Both the position numbers and the translations under genes were made by a program. DNA of 36,917 nt from NCBI GenBank assembly GCA_050743265.1, contig JBOGEN010000163.1, positions 1-36,917 of the forward strand, given 5' to 3'. This stretch comes from JBOGEN01 sp050743265. GTDB lineage: Bacteria > Actinomycetota > Actinomycetes > JBOGEN01. Positions 14,989-22,824 of the stretch are shown here, piece after piece. The notes beneath the pieces were generated by a model. The model searched no databases. It was not told the DNA's origin and was given only the letters and a program-made list of their open reading frames with translations. Numbering within the stretch: position 1 is the stretch's first letter; each line of letters opens with the position of its first letter.

Positions 14989-15342
14989 ATGAGCCACATC
15001 CGCTTCGAGGAGCAGGACGCCGACAACCTGGTCGCGGGCCACTACTCGACAGGCCGCGGGCAGGTCCTCCGCAGCGACCGCGTGGAGGTGACCAAGATCC
15101 GCTACAGGCAGGGCTTTGGCGCCGATACCCACAAGCACCCGGAGGAGCAGGTCTTCTACGTGCTCGAGGGCCGGCTGCGCATGACGTGTGACGGTGAGAC
15201 GTACGAGGTGGGCCCCGGTGAGGGCAGCTTCCACGCGTCGAACGTCCCGCACTCCTGCGATGCGCTCGAGGACACGCTCGCGGTCTCCTTCAAGAACCTT
15301 GTCGACCCGAACTACGCGGCGACCGGACGCCTCGGCGGCTGA
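14989..15342 (+). CDS. Small cupin-domain protein (first of two)
   Basis: A 117-residue single-domain cupin. Metal-binding motif 1 is visible as THKHPEEQVFYVLEG (HxHxxEQ) and motif 2 as VGPGEGSFHASNVPHSC. Such small cupins act as isomerases, lyases or dioxygenase-like enzymes, or as binding proteins, and the sequence does not decide among these. The ATG at 14989 has GGGGGA upstream. The gene opens a second plus-strand unit: cupin, CocE-like hydrolase, cupin. The second cupin (17117) has the same motif spacing, so the pair may form a heteromer or act on successive intermediates. Confidence 0.85.
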   Translation: MSHIRFEEQDADNLVAGHYSTGRGQVLRSDRVEVTKIRYRQGFGADTHKHPEEQVFYVLEGRLRMTCDGETYEVGPGEGSFHASNVPHSCDALEDTLAVSFKNLVDPNYAATGRLGG

Positions 15343-15382
15343 GGCGCGCGGTCACCACGCTCGGCCTCGGGGTCTCGACGAC

Positions 15383-17092
15383 ATGCGGGTGGACTGGGAC
15401 GTCCCCGTCACCGTCTCGGACGGGCTGACCCTCCGGGCGGACGTGTTCCGCCCTGCACACGACGGCACGTTCCCCGTCCTGCTGAGCTACGGGCCGTACG
15501 GCAAGGGTCTGGCGTTCCAGGACGGCTACGGCTCGGCCTGGGACATCATGGTCGCGAACCATCCCGACGTCGCCGCGGGCTCGAGCAACCGGTACCAGAA
15601 CTGGGAGGTCGCCGACCCGGAGAAGTGGGTCCCGCACGGGTACGTCTGCGTACGCGTGGACTCCCGCGGCACCGGTCGCAGCCCGGGGAGGATCGACCAC
15701 TTCTCCCCCCGGGAGACCCATGACCTCTACGAGTGCATCGAGTGGGCCGGGGTCCAGCCGTGGAGCAGCGGCAAGGTCGCGCTGAGCGGCATCTCGTACT
15801 ACGCCATCAACCAGTGGCAGGTCGCTGCGCTGCAACCGCCGCACCTGGTCTGCATGGTCCCGTGGGAGGGCGCGGCGGACTTCTACCGCGACATGACGTA
15901 CCACGGCGGCATCGCATGCGCGTTCTTCGAGCGCTGGTACGAGATCCAGGTCAAGTCGGTGCAGTACGGCCTGGGGGCACGAGGGCCGACGAGCCGGGTG
16001 ACCGGAGCGCAGGTCTGTGGCGATGACAACCTGTCCGACGAGGAGCTGGCCGCGAACCGGGCCGACTTCGCCGCGGACATCCGGGCGCACCCGCTCGACG
16101 ACGACTTCCACCGCGAGCGCTCGCCGGACTGGTCGCGGATCGCCGTGCCCTTCCTCTCGGCGGGCAACTGGGGAGGGCAGGGGCTGCACCTCCGCGGCAA
16201 CATCGAGGCGTTCACCCGGGCAGCCTCCGCCCAGAAGTGGCTCGAGCTGCACGGCGAGGAGCACTGGACGGAGTACTACACCGACTACGGCGTCGCGCTG
16301 CAGCGCCAGTTCCTCGACCACTTCTGCAAGGACGCGGACAACGGCTGGGACCGGCGGCCACCCGTGCTCCTGCGGGTCCGCAGGGTGGACGGCTTCGTGG
16401 ACCGCGCCGAGCACGAGTGGCCGCTCGCCCGGACGGAGTGGACCAGGACCTACCTGGAAGCCGGCGACCTCACGCTCGGTTCGCGTACGCCGTCCGAGGC
16501 CACGAGCCTCGGGTACGACATGCTCGGGGACGGCCTCACCTTCTGGGGACCACCGCTCGCCGAGGAGACGGAGCTCACCGGGCCGATCTCGGCGCGGCTG
16601 TTCCTCTCCTCGTCCACCAGCGACGCCGATGTGTTCGTCACGGTCCGCGCCTTCTCCCCGGAGGGGGAGGAGGTCCTGTTCCAGGGAGCCATCGACCCCA
16701 AGGCCCCCGTGGCCCAGGGATGGCTGCGGGCTTCGCACCGCAAGCGCGACGAGCAGCGAAGCACCGAGGCGCGTCCCTACCACACGCACGACGAGCTGTG
16801 GCCGCTCGTGCCCGGCGAGGTCAACCGGTTGGACGTGGAGATCTGGCCCACCTGCGTCGTGCTCCCCGCCGGCTACCGGGTCGCGCTGACCGTTGCCGGC
16901 AAGGACTACGACCACGGCGGCGACGGGGCGCGGCTGGGCCACTTCGCCAACGAGCTCCGGGGCTGCGGACCCTTCGTCCACGAGAGTCCCCTGGACCGTC
17001 CCGAGGCCGTCTTCGGCGGGAAGGCGACGCTGCACACCGGCGGTGCGTACCCGTCGTCCCTGCTGCTGCCGGTCATCCCTCCCCGCGGCTGA
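15383..17092 (+). CDS. CocE/NonD-family serine hydrolase (S15 peptidase-like) with atypical catalytic Asp region
   Basis: A 569-residue protein with an alpha/beta-hydrolase domain (about 1-330) and the C-terminal jelly-roll X-Pro dipeptidyl-peptidase domain (about 345-569). The nucleophile is Ser138 in SGISYYA, corresponding to the family GxSYxG motif with the last glycine replaced. The histidine is probably His294 in HGEEHWTEYY. The segment that normally holds the catalytic aspartate (GWxD) reads GNWGGQGLHLRGN (261-273), so the aspartate is missing at its usual place. Known members hydrolyse esters (cocaine esterase) or amides. The ATG at 15383 has only a weak ribosome site. It is flanked by two cupins, and the group probably acts on one compound class. 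Confidence 0.88.
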   Translation: MRVDWDVPVTVSDGLTLRADVFRPAHDGTFPVLLSYGPYGKGLAFQDGYGSAWDIMVANHPDVAAGSSNRYQNWEVADPEKWVPHGYVCVRVDSRGTGRSPGRIDHFSPRETHDLYECIEWAGVQPWSSGKVALSGISYYAINQWQVAALQPPHLVCMVPWEGAADFYRDMTYHGGIACAFFERWYEIQVKSVQYGLGARGPTSRVTGAQVCGDDNLSDEELAANRADFAADIRAHPLDDDFHRERSPDWSRIAVPFLSAGNWGGQGLHLRGNIEAFTRAASAQKWLELHGEEHWTEYYTDYGVALQRQFLDHFCKDADNGWDRRPPVLLRVRRVDGFVDRAEHEWPLARTEWTRTYLEAGDLTLGSRTPSEATSLGYDMLGDGLTFWGPPLAEETELTGPISARLFLSSSTSDADVFVTVRAFSPEGEEVLFQGAIDPKAPVAQGWLRASHRKRDEQRSTEARPYHTHDELWPLVPGEVNRLDVEIWPTCVVLPAGYRVALTVAGKDYDHGGDGARLGHFANELRGCGPFVHESPLDRPEAVFGGKATLHTGGAYPSSLLLPVIPPRG

Positions 17093-17116
17093 GCGCGGCG
17101 AACGAAGGAGCAGGAG

Positions 17117-17452
17117 ATGCCGTTCATCCACTACGACCAGGTCGACAAGGAGTACGTCACGCCGAAGCACTCGACGGCGTACGGGGCGCTGGCCACGGGG
17201 GAGTCCATCGAGGTCGGGCGGCTGAGCTTCAAGGGCGGCGAGGGCGCCGAGCGGCACCAGCACCCGCACGAGCAGATCATGGTCGTCGTCTCGGGACGGC
17301 TCCAGGCCAGCCTCGGTGACGAGGAGGCCGTCCTCGAGCCGGGATCCGGCTTCCACGCGCCCCCGAACGTCCCTCACGGCGTCACGGCGCTCGTTGACAC
17401 CGAAGTGATCAGCTGCAAGAGCGTCGTCGGGGGGGTCGGACACAGGATCTGA
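17117..17452 (+). CDS. Small cupin-domain protein (second of two)
   Basis: A 111-residue cupin with metal motif 1 RHQHPHEQIMVVVSG and motif 2 EPGSGFHAPPNVPHGV. Motif layout matches the cupin at 14989, but the sequences are otherwise well diverged. GAAGGAGCAGGAG precedes the ATG, a strong ribosome site, and it begins 24 bases after the CocE-like gene. The N-terminal sequence (MPFIHYDQVDKEYVTPKHS) does not suggest a signal peptide, so it is cytoplasmic. No specific reaction can be assigned. Confidence 0.83.
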   Translation: MPFIHYDQVDKEYVTPKHSTAYGALATGESIEVGRLSFKGGEGAERHQHPHEQIMVVVSGRLQASLGDEEAVLEPGSGFHAPPNVPHGVTALVDTEVISCKSVVGGVGHRI

Positions 17453-17483
17453 GGGCGATCTTGCTGCCGCGTCTGTTCCACCC

Positions 17484-17511
17484 TTGACGTGGAGAATGCA
17501 CTCTATAGACT
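17484..17511 (+). promoter_or_regulatory. Promoter of the tripartite transporter operon with an embedded regulatory element
   Basis: TTGACG (17484-17489) and TAGACT (17506-17511) are separated by 16 bp, a good sigma-70-type promoter for this GC content. The spacer is exactly TGGAGAATGCACTCTA (17490-17505), which also occurs, inverted and with three mismatches, upstream of the first cupin (14927-14942). A protein bound between the hexamers would repress the promoter. About 58 bases separate the -10 from the tctC-like start. Confidence 0.55.
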
Positions 17512-17569
17512 GCCAAATCACACATACGGGCTGAATTCAGCCAATCTCGGGGCGTAAGGAGTGGCACTG

Positions 17570-18535
17570 ATGCGGCGCACTCACGCGGGGGTCCTGGTCA
17601 CGGTCCTGCTGGGGTCCGTCGCAGCGTGTGGCGGTGGGGGCGCCAGCACGGCGTCGTCGAGCGAGTTCGACTGCCCGGTCGTCGAGTTCATCGTCCCGTA
17701 CGAGCCGGGTGGCGGGTCGGACCGGCAGGTACGCCGCCTCCAGCCCCATCTCGAGAAGAGCCTGGACACGCGCATCAACATCACGTACCAGCCAGGCGGT
17801 GACGGCGCAGCGGGATGGCAGTCGCTCGATGCGGCCGAGCCCGACGGCTGCACGGTGGCCAACGTCGTGGCGCCGAACATCATCCTTCTCTCGGAGAGCG
17901 GTGACGTCGGCTTCGCGTACGACAAGTTCGAGTACATCGCGTGGACGGAGTGGACGCCGAACGTGCTCACGGTCTCCGCGAAGAGCGACTACAAGACCGT
18001 CGAGGACTTCATCACGGCGGCCAAGTCCGACCCGGGCGGGCTGACGGTCGCCGGCGTCGGTGAGGTCGGCAAGCTGCTCGTGGAGCAGGTCGAGGCCGCG
18101 ACCGGCATGAAGGTGTCCTACGTCCCCGTGACGGGCGGCGTCGGCGACATCGTGCCGGAGATCCAGGGCGGTCACGTCGACGCCGGGATGATCGGCCTCG
18201 CGCACGTCGTCGAGGGCGGAGGTTCGCTGCGCGGGCTCGCGAGCTCGGGCACCAAGCCTTCGCCAGAGTTGCCCGAGGTCCCCACGTTCTCCTCGCGCGG
18301 CTTCAGTGGCGTGACGCTGCCCACCACGTGGGGCGTCATCGCACCGCCGAACACGCCCGACGCCATCATGAAGGACTGGAACGACGCCATCAGCAAGGCC
18401 ATGTCCTCCGAGAAGACGCTCACGGAGCTCAGGAAGAGCGGTCTCACTCCACTGCAGCAGAGCCCGAGCGAGGCACAGGCGTACCTGTCGGACCGCGTGA
18501 AGGATCTCGAGAAGGCCCGGTCGAAGTTCGGCTAG
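17570..18535 (+). CDS. tctC: Tripartite tricarboxylate transporter receptor (Bug/TctC-type) lipoprotein
   Basis: A 321-residue extracytoplasmic solute receptor of the Bug/TctC family, which binds carboxylates for a secondary active TTT transporter. A Sec signal with lipobox VAAC (Cys20) is followed by a glycine-rich spacer. Family features include VVEFIVPYEPGGGSDRQVR near the mature N-terminus, the middle KSDYKTVEDFITAAKSDPGGLTVAGVG segment, and the WGVIAPPNTPDAIMKDWNDA segment near the C-terminus. The ATG at 17570 is chosen because AAGGAG sits eight bases upstream; the in-frame GTG at 17561 overlaps that site. Its membrane partners follow directly. Confidence 0.92.
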   Translation: MRRTHAGVLVTVLLGSVAACGGGGASTASSSEFDCPVVEFIVPYEPGGGSDRQVRRLQPHLEKSLDTRINITYQPGGDGAAGWQSLDAAEPDGCTVANVVAPNIILLSESGDVGFAYDKFEYIAWTEWTPNVLTVSAKSDYKTVEDFITAAKSDPGGLTVAGVGEVGKLLVEQVEAATGMKVSYVPVTGGVGDIVPEIQGGHVDAGMIGLAHVVEGGGSLRGLASSGTKPSPELPEVPTFSSRGFSGVTLPTTWGVIAPPNTPDAIMKDWNDAISKAMSSEKTLTELRKSGLTPLQQSPSEAQAYLSDRVKDLEKARSKFG

Positions 18536-18594
18536 GAGGCCGCGCCAGGGTCCAGACGCGACGCGACGAGGACGGTCTGTCCGGGAGGTAGGCG

Positions 18595-20130
18595 ATGCTC
18601 GAGGGCCTGGTGACGGTGCTCAGTCCGGGCTTCCTGCTGTACCTGTGCATCGGCGTGCTGGCCGGGATCCTCGTCGGCGCCCTCCCCGGGTTCACCGCCA
18701 CGATGGGCACCGCGCTGATGCTGCCGTTCACGTTCGCGCTCCCTCCCCTGCAGGGGCTGGCCATGCTGGGGGCGCTCTACGTCGCGGCGATGTTCGCGGA
18801 CTCCGTGCCCGCCTGCCTGGTCAACACCCCCGGGACACCGTCGGCGGTGGCGACGGCTTTCGACGGCTACCAGATGACCCGGCAGGGAAAGGGACAGGCC
18901 GCGCTTGTCGCCTCCTCGTTCAGCGCCCTCGTGGGCACGATCATCGGGGGGCTGACCTTTCTCTTCCTGTCCCCGCCGCTGGCGAGCTTCGCACTGAGCT
19001 TCGGTCCCCCGGAGTTCTTCTGGGTGACCGTGTTCGCCCTGACCATTATCGGGAGCATCGCCGGCGACTCACTGCTCAAGGGACTGGCCGGCGGCTGCCT
19101 CGGCATGCTCGTCGGGGCCATCGGGATCAGCGCGACCGGCGCGGTCACCCGCTACACCTTCGGCATCCCGGAGCTGCAGAGCGGTGTCGACATCGTCGCC
19201 GCCCTGGTGGGCATCTTCGCGATCCCCCAGGTGCTGCACATGATCCGCGGCCGCCAGCAGGACCAGCGGGTCGCGACCTACACCCGCCGCCGAGGGGTGG
19301 TCCGGGAGACCGTCAGGGACATCCTCAGCCGTCCGGTGAACCTCCTGCGTTCCTCCATCATCGGAACCGTCATCGGCATCCTGCCGGGTGCAGGGAGCCC
19401 CGTCGCCTCGCTGGTCTCCTACAACGAGGCCGTGCGCTGGACGAGAGGCGAGCGCAGACGGACGTTCGGACGGGGCAACGTCGACGGTGTGGTCGCCTCC
19501 GAGGCCGCGGGCAACGGTGCCGCCGGAGGGTCCATGGTGCCCCTCGTGGCCCTCGGGATTCCCGGGTCGGCCCCGGCGGCCGTGATCCTGGGCGCGCTTC
19601 TCCTCCAGGGCCTGCGTCCGGGTCCGCAGCTCTTCGGCGACAACCCCACGCTGGTCTACGGCTTCGCGTGGTCCATCATGCTCGCCGGCTTCGTGACGTA
19701 CCTGTTCGGGAGCCTGCTCTCGGGGACTCTCGCGCGCATGGTCATGATCCCCGTCCACCTGCTGGCACCGATCATCCTCTTCCTGTCCGTGGTGGGCTCC
19801 TTCGCGATCCGCAACCAGCTCGTCGACGTCTTCCTCATGCTCGTCCTGGGTGTCGCCGCGTACTTCCTGTCCCTCCTGGGCTTCCACCCCGGCCCGATCG
19901 GCCTCGGCGTCATTCTCGGACCGATCCTGGAGCCGGCGCTCGTCCAGTCCATGGCCCTGGCCAAGTCGACGTCCGTACTCGCGGTCTTCTTCGGCCGCCC
20001 CCTGAGCCTTGTCCTCATCGCGCTGACCGTGACCTCCGTGGTGTGGGTCGTCTGGTCGCGCAGCAGAGAACGGCGGAGAGCCGAGGACGAGACCGCGCGG
20101 GTGCGCGAGCCGGAAGAGGCGACGTCGTGA
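18595..20130 (+). CDS. tctA: Tripartite tricarboxylate transporter large permease (TctA)
   Basis: A 511-residue membrane protein with about 11-12 transmembrane helices. Family landmarks are the start region GILVGALPGFTATMGTALMLPFTFALPP, the NTPGTPSAVATAFDGYQMTRQGKG motif, and the second repeat IIGTVIGILPGAGSPVASLVSYNEA, with a conserved region around ASEAAGNGAAGGSMVPLVALGIPGSAP. These two PGxx motifs are the hallmark of the TctA double repeat. GGGAGG lies shortly before the ATG. The stop overlaps the tctB-like GTG (GTGA). Confidence 0.95.
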   Translation: MLEGLVTVLSPGFLLYLCIGVLAGILVGALPGFTATMGTALMLPFTFALPPLQGLAMLGALYVAAMFADSVPACLVNTPGTPSAVATAFDGYQMTRQGKGQAALVASSFSALVGTIIGGLTFLFLSPPLASFALSFGPPEFFWVTVFALTIIGSIAGDSLLKGLAGGCLGMLVGAIGISATGAVTRYTFGIPELQSGVDIVAALVGIFAIPQVLHMIRGRQQDQRVATYTRRRGVVRETVRDILSRPVNLLRSSIIGTVIGILPGAGSPVASLVSYNEAVRWTRGERRRTFGRGNVDGVVASEAAGNGAAGGSMVPLVALGIPGSAPAAVILGALLLQGLRPGPQLFGDNPTLVYGFAWSIMLAGFVTYLFGSLLSGTLARMVMIPVHLLAPIILFLSVVGSFAIRNQLVDVFLMLVLGVAAYFLSLLGFHPGPIGLGVILGPILEPALVQSMALAKSTSVLAVFFGRPLSLVLIALTVTSVVWVVWSRSRERRRAEDETARVREPEEATS

Positions 20131-20612
20131 CGAGCGACCAGGGGCAGGCGCAGCCGCGGACCCTGCGCGTCGACGTGCTCGGCGGGCTCGTCCTCCTTGC
20201 GGTGGGCCTCACGTTCCGCCTGGCCTCGGGCTCGGGCAGTATGAACTGGCTCATGCCGGTCGCGCTCACGGACTTCCTCATGGCGGTCGGCGGGTACCTG
20301 ATCGTCAGGAGCCTCCTACGGCGCGGGGCCACGGTGGCCCTGCGCCGTCCCGACCGGCACAGCCCGGGCGCAGACGTCGCCGTGTTCCTCGTCATCGCGG
20401 CGACCTACGTCGTTCTCGCGCCCTTCGCAGGGTTCTGGCTGACGAGCGCGCTGATGCTGTTCGGCTGCTCGATGCTCTTCGCGCCGCAACGGGACCGGCG
20501 CGCGGCGCTGATCAGCGCGGCCACTGCCCTGGGCATATGCGCCGTCTTCTACGTGCTCATGCTGCACGTGTTCTACGTGCCGCTGCCCGAGGGGGAGTGG
20601 CTCCCGCTGTAG
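20127..20612 (+). CDS. tctB: Tripartite tricarboxylate transporter small permease (TctB)
   Basis: A 161-residue protein with four predicted transmembrane segments, starting from a GTG that overlaps the TctA stop by four bases. Sequence conservation in TctB is low, so the call rests on size, topology and position directly after TctA. Segments such as VLGGLVLLAVGLTFRLA and the C-terminal AALISAATALGICAVFYVLM fit. The order receptor, large permease, small permease differs from the classical C-B-A order but is common. Confidence 0.88.
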   Translation: MTSDQGQAQPRTLRVDVLGGLVLLAVGLTFRLASGSGSMNWLMPVALTDFLMAVGGYLIVRSLLRRGATVALRRPDRHSPGADVAVFLVIAATYVVLAPFAGFWLTSALMLFGCSMLFAPQRDRRAALISAATALGICAVFYVLMLHVFYVPLPEGEWLPL

Positions 20613-20618
20613 CGCGCC

Positions 20619-20663
20619 GGACGGCGTGGCCTGGTCGCCGCCGGGTCGCCCGTCGGGCCGTCC
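20619..20663. terminator. Possible bidirectional terminator between tctB and the GntR gene
   Basis: GGACGGC (20619-20625) and GCCGTCC (20657-20663) can pair around a 31-base loop that is itself GC-rich and can fold. It sits in the 63-bp gap between convergent genes. There is no T-run on either side, so it is a weak call. Confidence 0.3.
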
Positions 20664-20675
20664 GCCCGGCGTCGC

Positions 20676-21365
20676 CTAGTCGTCGCCGTACAGGCGCTGG
20701 GTCGCGAGGATCGCGGCGAGGGTGCCGTCGAGGTGCCTGGTGAGGATCTCGGCCGCGTCGTCGGCGTCCCGGCGCTCGAGTGCCTCGAGCAGGGCACGGT
20801 GGTCGTGGTTGCCCTCGGCGATGCGCTCCGGATCGAGCGTGATGGAGTGGGCCACGTAGATCGCGGCCAGGTTCTGCATCAGCTTCACCATCTGCTGCAG
20901 CCGGGGGGCGCGTGCGGCGTTCTCCAGCAGGGAGTGGAACTCCCAGTTGAGCTGGACCCACGCGCCGGACTCCTCGGTCTCGTCCATCCGGTCCTGCAGC
21001 TCGGACGCGGCGGCGATCTCCTCGGCCGTGATGTTCTGGGCGACCTTGCGGATCGAGAACGGCTCGAGCAGGCGGCGCAGCTCGTAGATCTCGGTCAGCT
21101 CGCCGAAGTCGAGCTCCTTGACCACGGCCCCGCGATGGGGGTCGAACCGGACGAGCCCGACGGCGACGAGGTCGCGCAGGGCCTCGCGTACCGGAGTCGT
21201 GCTGACCTTCAGCTGTGCGGCCAGCTCGGACTGGATCAGCCGGGTCCCGCCCGGGAGCGCCCCGCTGAGGATGGCGCGCTTCAGGCTGTCCAGCACGAAG
21301 CCGTGCGCCGTCTGACGCTGACCGGACTCGGGGACCAGGAGCGCGTCCGCGCGTACGTCAGCCAT
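20676..21365 (-). CDS. GntR-family regulator with FCD effector domain
   Basis: A 229-residue transcription factor. Residues about 18-85 form the GntR winged helix (LKRAILSGALPGGTRLIQSELAAQLKV followed by STTPVREALRDLVAVGLV). Residues about 95-215 form an FCD helical effector domain with the expected metal/ligand residues in NWEFH, NHDHRALLEALERRD and TRHL. FCD regulators usually bind carboxylates, which fits the adjacent tripartite carboxylate transporter; it converges on tctB. I infer that it controls the tct unit, and perhaps the cupin/CocE unit, through the shared element at 14927 and 17490. The alternative target is the broken permease/deacetylase locus divergent from it. Confidence 0.9.
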   Translation of the reverse strand: MADVRADALLVPESGQRQTAHGFVLDSLKRAILSGALPGGTRLIQSELAAQLKVSTTPVREALRDLVAVGLVRFDPHRGAVVKELDFGELTEIYELRRLLEPFSIRKVAQNITAEEIAAASELQDRMDETEESGAWVQLNWEFHSLLENAARAPRLQQMVKLMQNLAAIYVAHSITLDPERIAEGNHDHRALLEALERRDADDAAEILTRHLDGTLAAILATQRLYGDD

Positions 21366-21624
21366 GAGATCTCCGCTGCATGGCGCCGAGTCTAGACGAT
21401 CCCATAGTTTGTCGTTTGCACGACGCTGCGTCGGTGCTGGTCAGGGGCTCGCTGGCGGCGAGTCACCAAGCGGCGCCGCTGGGCTCGGAGTCGGCCGTGC
21501 CGGTTCGCTAGCCTTCGGCCGTGATGTCCCGGATCGGGGAGAAGTCACCGAGCTCTCGGCATCCGTCGCGTCAGGCCACACACCACTGATTCTCCCTGTG
21601 CCGACGTCTCCCCCGGGAGGACCC
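21366..21624. other. Intergenic region between the GntR gene and the broken NCS1 permease
   Basis: A stretch of 259 bp holding the divergent upstream regions of the GntR regulator and the decayed permease. I see no convincing gene. GGGAGG (21615-21620) is the ribosome site of the former permease. No clear promoter hexamers or strong palindrome could be assigned; the short TCTAGA near 21395 is too small to call. Confidence 0.4.
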
Positions 21625-21975
21625 ATGGCCACCGTTCCGTCCTCTCCGGCGTCGGGTGAGCGCGACGCCACCGGGCTGCAGGAGGTCGTCGAGCGCCAGC
21701 TCACGCCCGTGCCCGACGAGGCCCGTACGCCCACCGCGGCCCACCAGTTCTGGATCTGGGCGGGCGCCAACATCGCCCCGATCAACTGGGGTGCTCGGGG
21801 CGCTGGGCATCGCGCTCGGGCTGAGCCTCGCCGACGTGGTCGTCGTGCTCGTGCTCGGCAACGTCATCGGCATGGCCGTGTTCGGCTTCTTCGTGCTCAT
21901 GGGCCAGCGCACCGGGGTCAGCCAGATGGTGCTTGCCCGGGCGGCCTTCGGGCGGCGCGGCGCGTACCTGCCTGC
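21625..21975 (+). pseudogene. NCS1-type nucleobase permease, N-terminal remnant with frameshift
   Basis: Translation from the ATG at 21625 (good GGGAGG site) reads ERQLTPVP and then TAAHQFWIWAGANIAPINW, the characteristic N-terminus of nucleobase:cation symporter-1 proteins (cytosine/purine/allantoin permeases). At the G-run 21788-21791 the reading frame shifts: removing one G restores WVLGALGIALGLSLADVVVV and continues through VLMGQRTGVSQMVLARAAFGRRGAYLPA. About 115 residues of a usual 450-500 are left. Coding then changes abruptly to a polysaccharide deacetylase in another frame at about 21970-21980. The gene is therefore doubly broken: a +1 frameshift and loss of about three quarters of its length by deletion. 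Confidence 0.8.
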
Positions 21976-22796
21976 GTGCTCGGCATCGACCCGGGGCACG
22001 GGCGGCGGCTCTCGCTCATGTCCCACCAGGCGTACGGGCCGCTCACGGGGGCGCCGCGGATCCTGCACATGCTCGCCAGGCAGGACGTCCGCGCGACGTT
22101 CGTCTGTCCGGGGTTCACCGCCGAGCGGTACCCGGACCTCCTCCGCCGGATCGTCGCCGAAGGCCACGAGGTCGCCCACCACGGGTACCTCCACGAGTCC
22201 GCGCTCGGCAAGACCCCGGCGGAGGAGGCCGACGCGCTCGACCGTGGCCTCGACGCGCTGGACCGCGTGACCGGGCGACGGCCTGTGGGCTACCGGGCGC
22301 CGCTGTGGGAGACCACGTACGCCACGCCGGGGCTGCTGGTCGACCGCGGGTTCCTCTACGACTCCAGCCTCATGGACAGCGACCTGCCGTACGAGCTGGC
22401 CGAGCACCCGCGCACCGGCGCGCGCTCGCTCGTCGAGATCCCGGTGCACTGGTCGCTGGACGACTGGGAGCAGTACGCGTTCCTCCCCGGCGTGTACGAG
22501 TACGGCACGATCGAGGACCCCGCGAAGGTGCTGGCGATGTGGACCGCCGACCTCGAGGCACGCACGCCGAGGGCGGCTGCCTCGCCGTGACCTGCCACCC
22601 CTTCCTGTCCGGACGGCCGGCACGGGTCCGCGCGCTGGAGACGCTGGTGGAGCGGATGACCGCACTCCCCGGTCTGTGGCTCACGACTGCGGAGGAGGTG
22701 GCCCGCCACGTCCGCGCGCTCGGCCTGCGCCCGCGTGCCCTGCCCGAGCCGGAGACCTCGCCGAACCCGGCAGCCTCACCCCCCGAGGTCCGCTGA
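21976..22796 (+). pseudogene. Polysaccharide deacetylase family protein, 5'-truncated and frameshifted
   Basis: The frame after the junction encodes the NodB-type deacetylase core. The block RLSLMSHQAYGPLTGAPRIL is followed by an RATFVCPG strand, the metal-binding histidines in AEGHEVAHHGYLHES, GYRAPLWETTYATPGLL, and IPVHWSLDDWEQYAF. This resembles the PuuE-like allantoinase/peptidoglycan-deacetylase branch. The N-terminal domain carrying the first catalytic aspartate is missing. Near 22565 the frame is lost again: one base is missing, and the homologous end, GGCLAVTCHPFLSGRPARV, continues in another frame to the TGA at 22794-22796. The protein is unlikely to be made or active. Its start would have to be borrowed from the permease remnant. 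Confidence 0.78.
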
Positions 22797-22824
22797 CCAG
22801 GCGACACTGAAGCCGGAGGGAGCC

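Noticed and set aside
15290..17521. Very long antisense open frame (743 codons) opposite the CocE-like gene, and several others of similar kind, such as 1804-2994, 5104-6378, 10836-11990 and 30583-32427
   Set aside because: They lie opposite or out of frame with genes having clear family motifs, have low-complexity Arg/Ala/Gly/Pro/His-rich translations, and result from scarce stop codons at this GC content.
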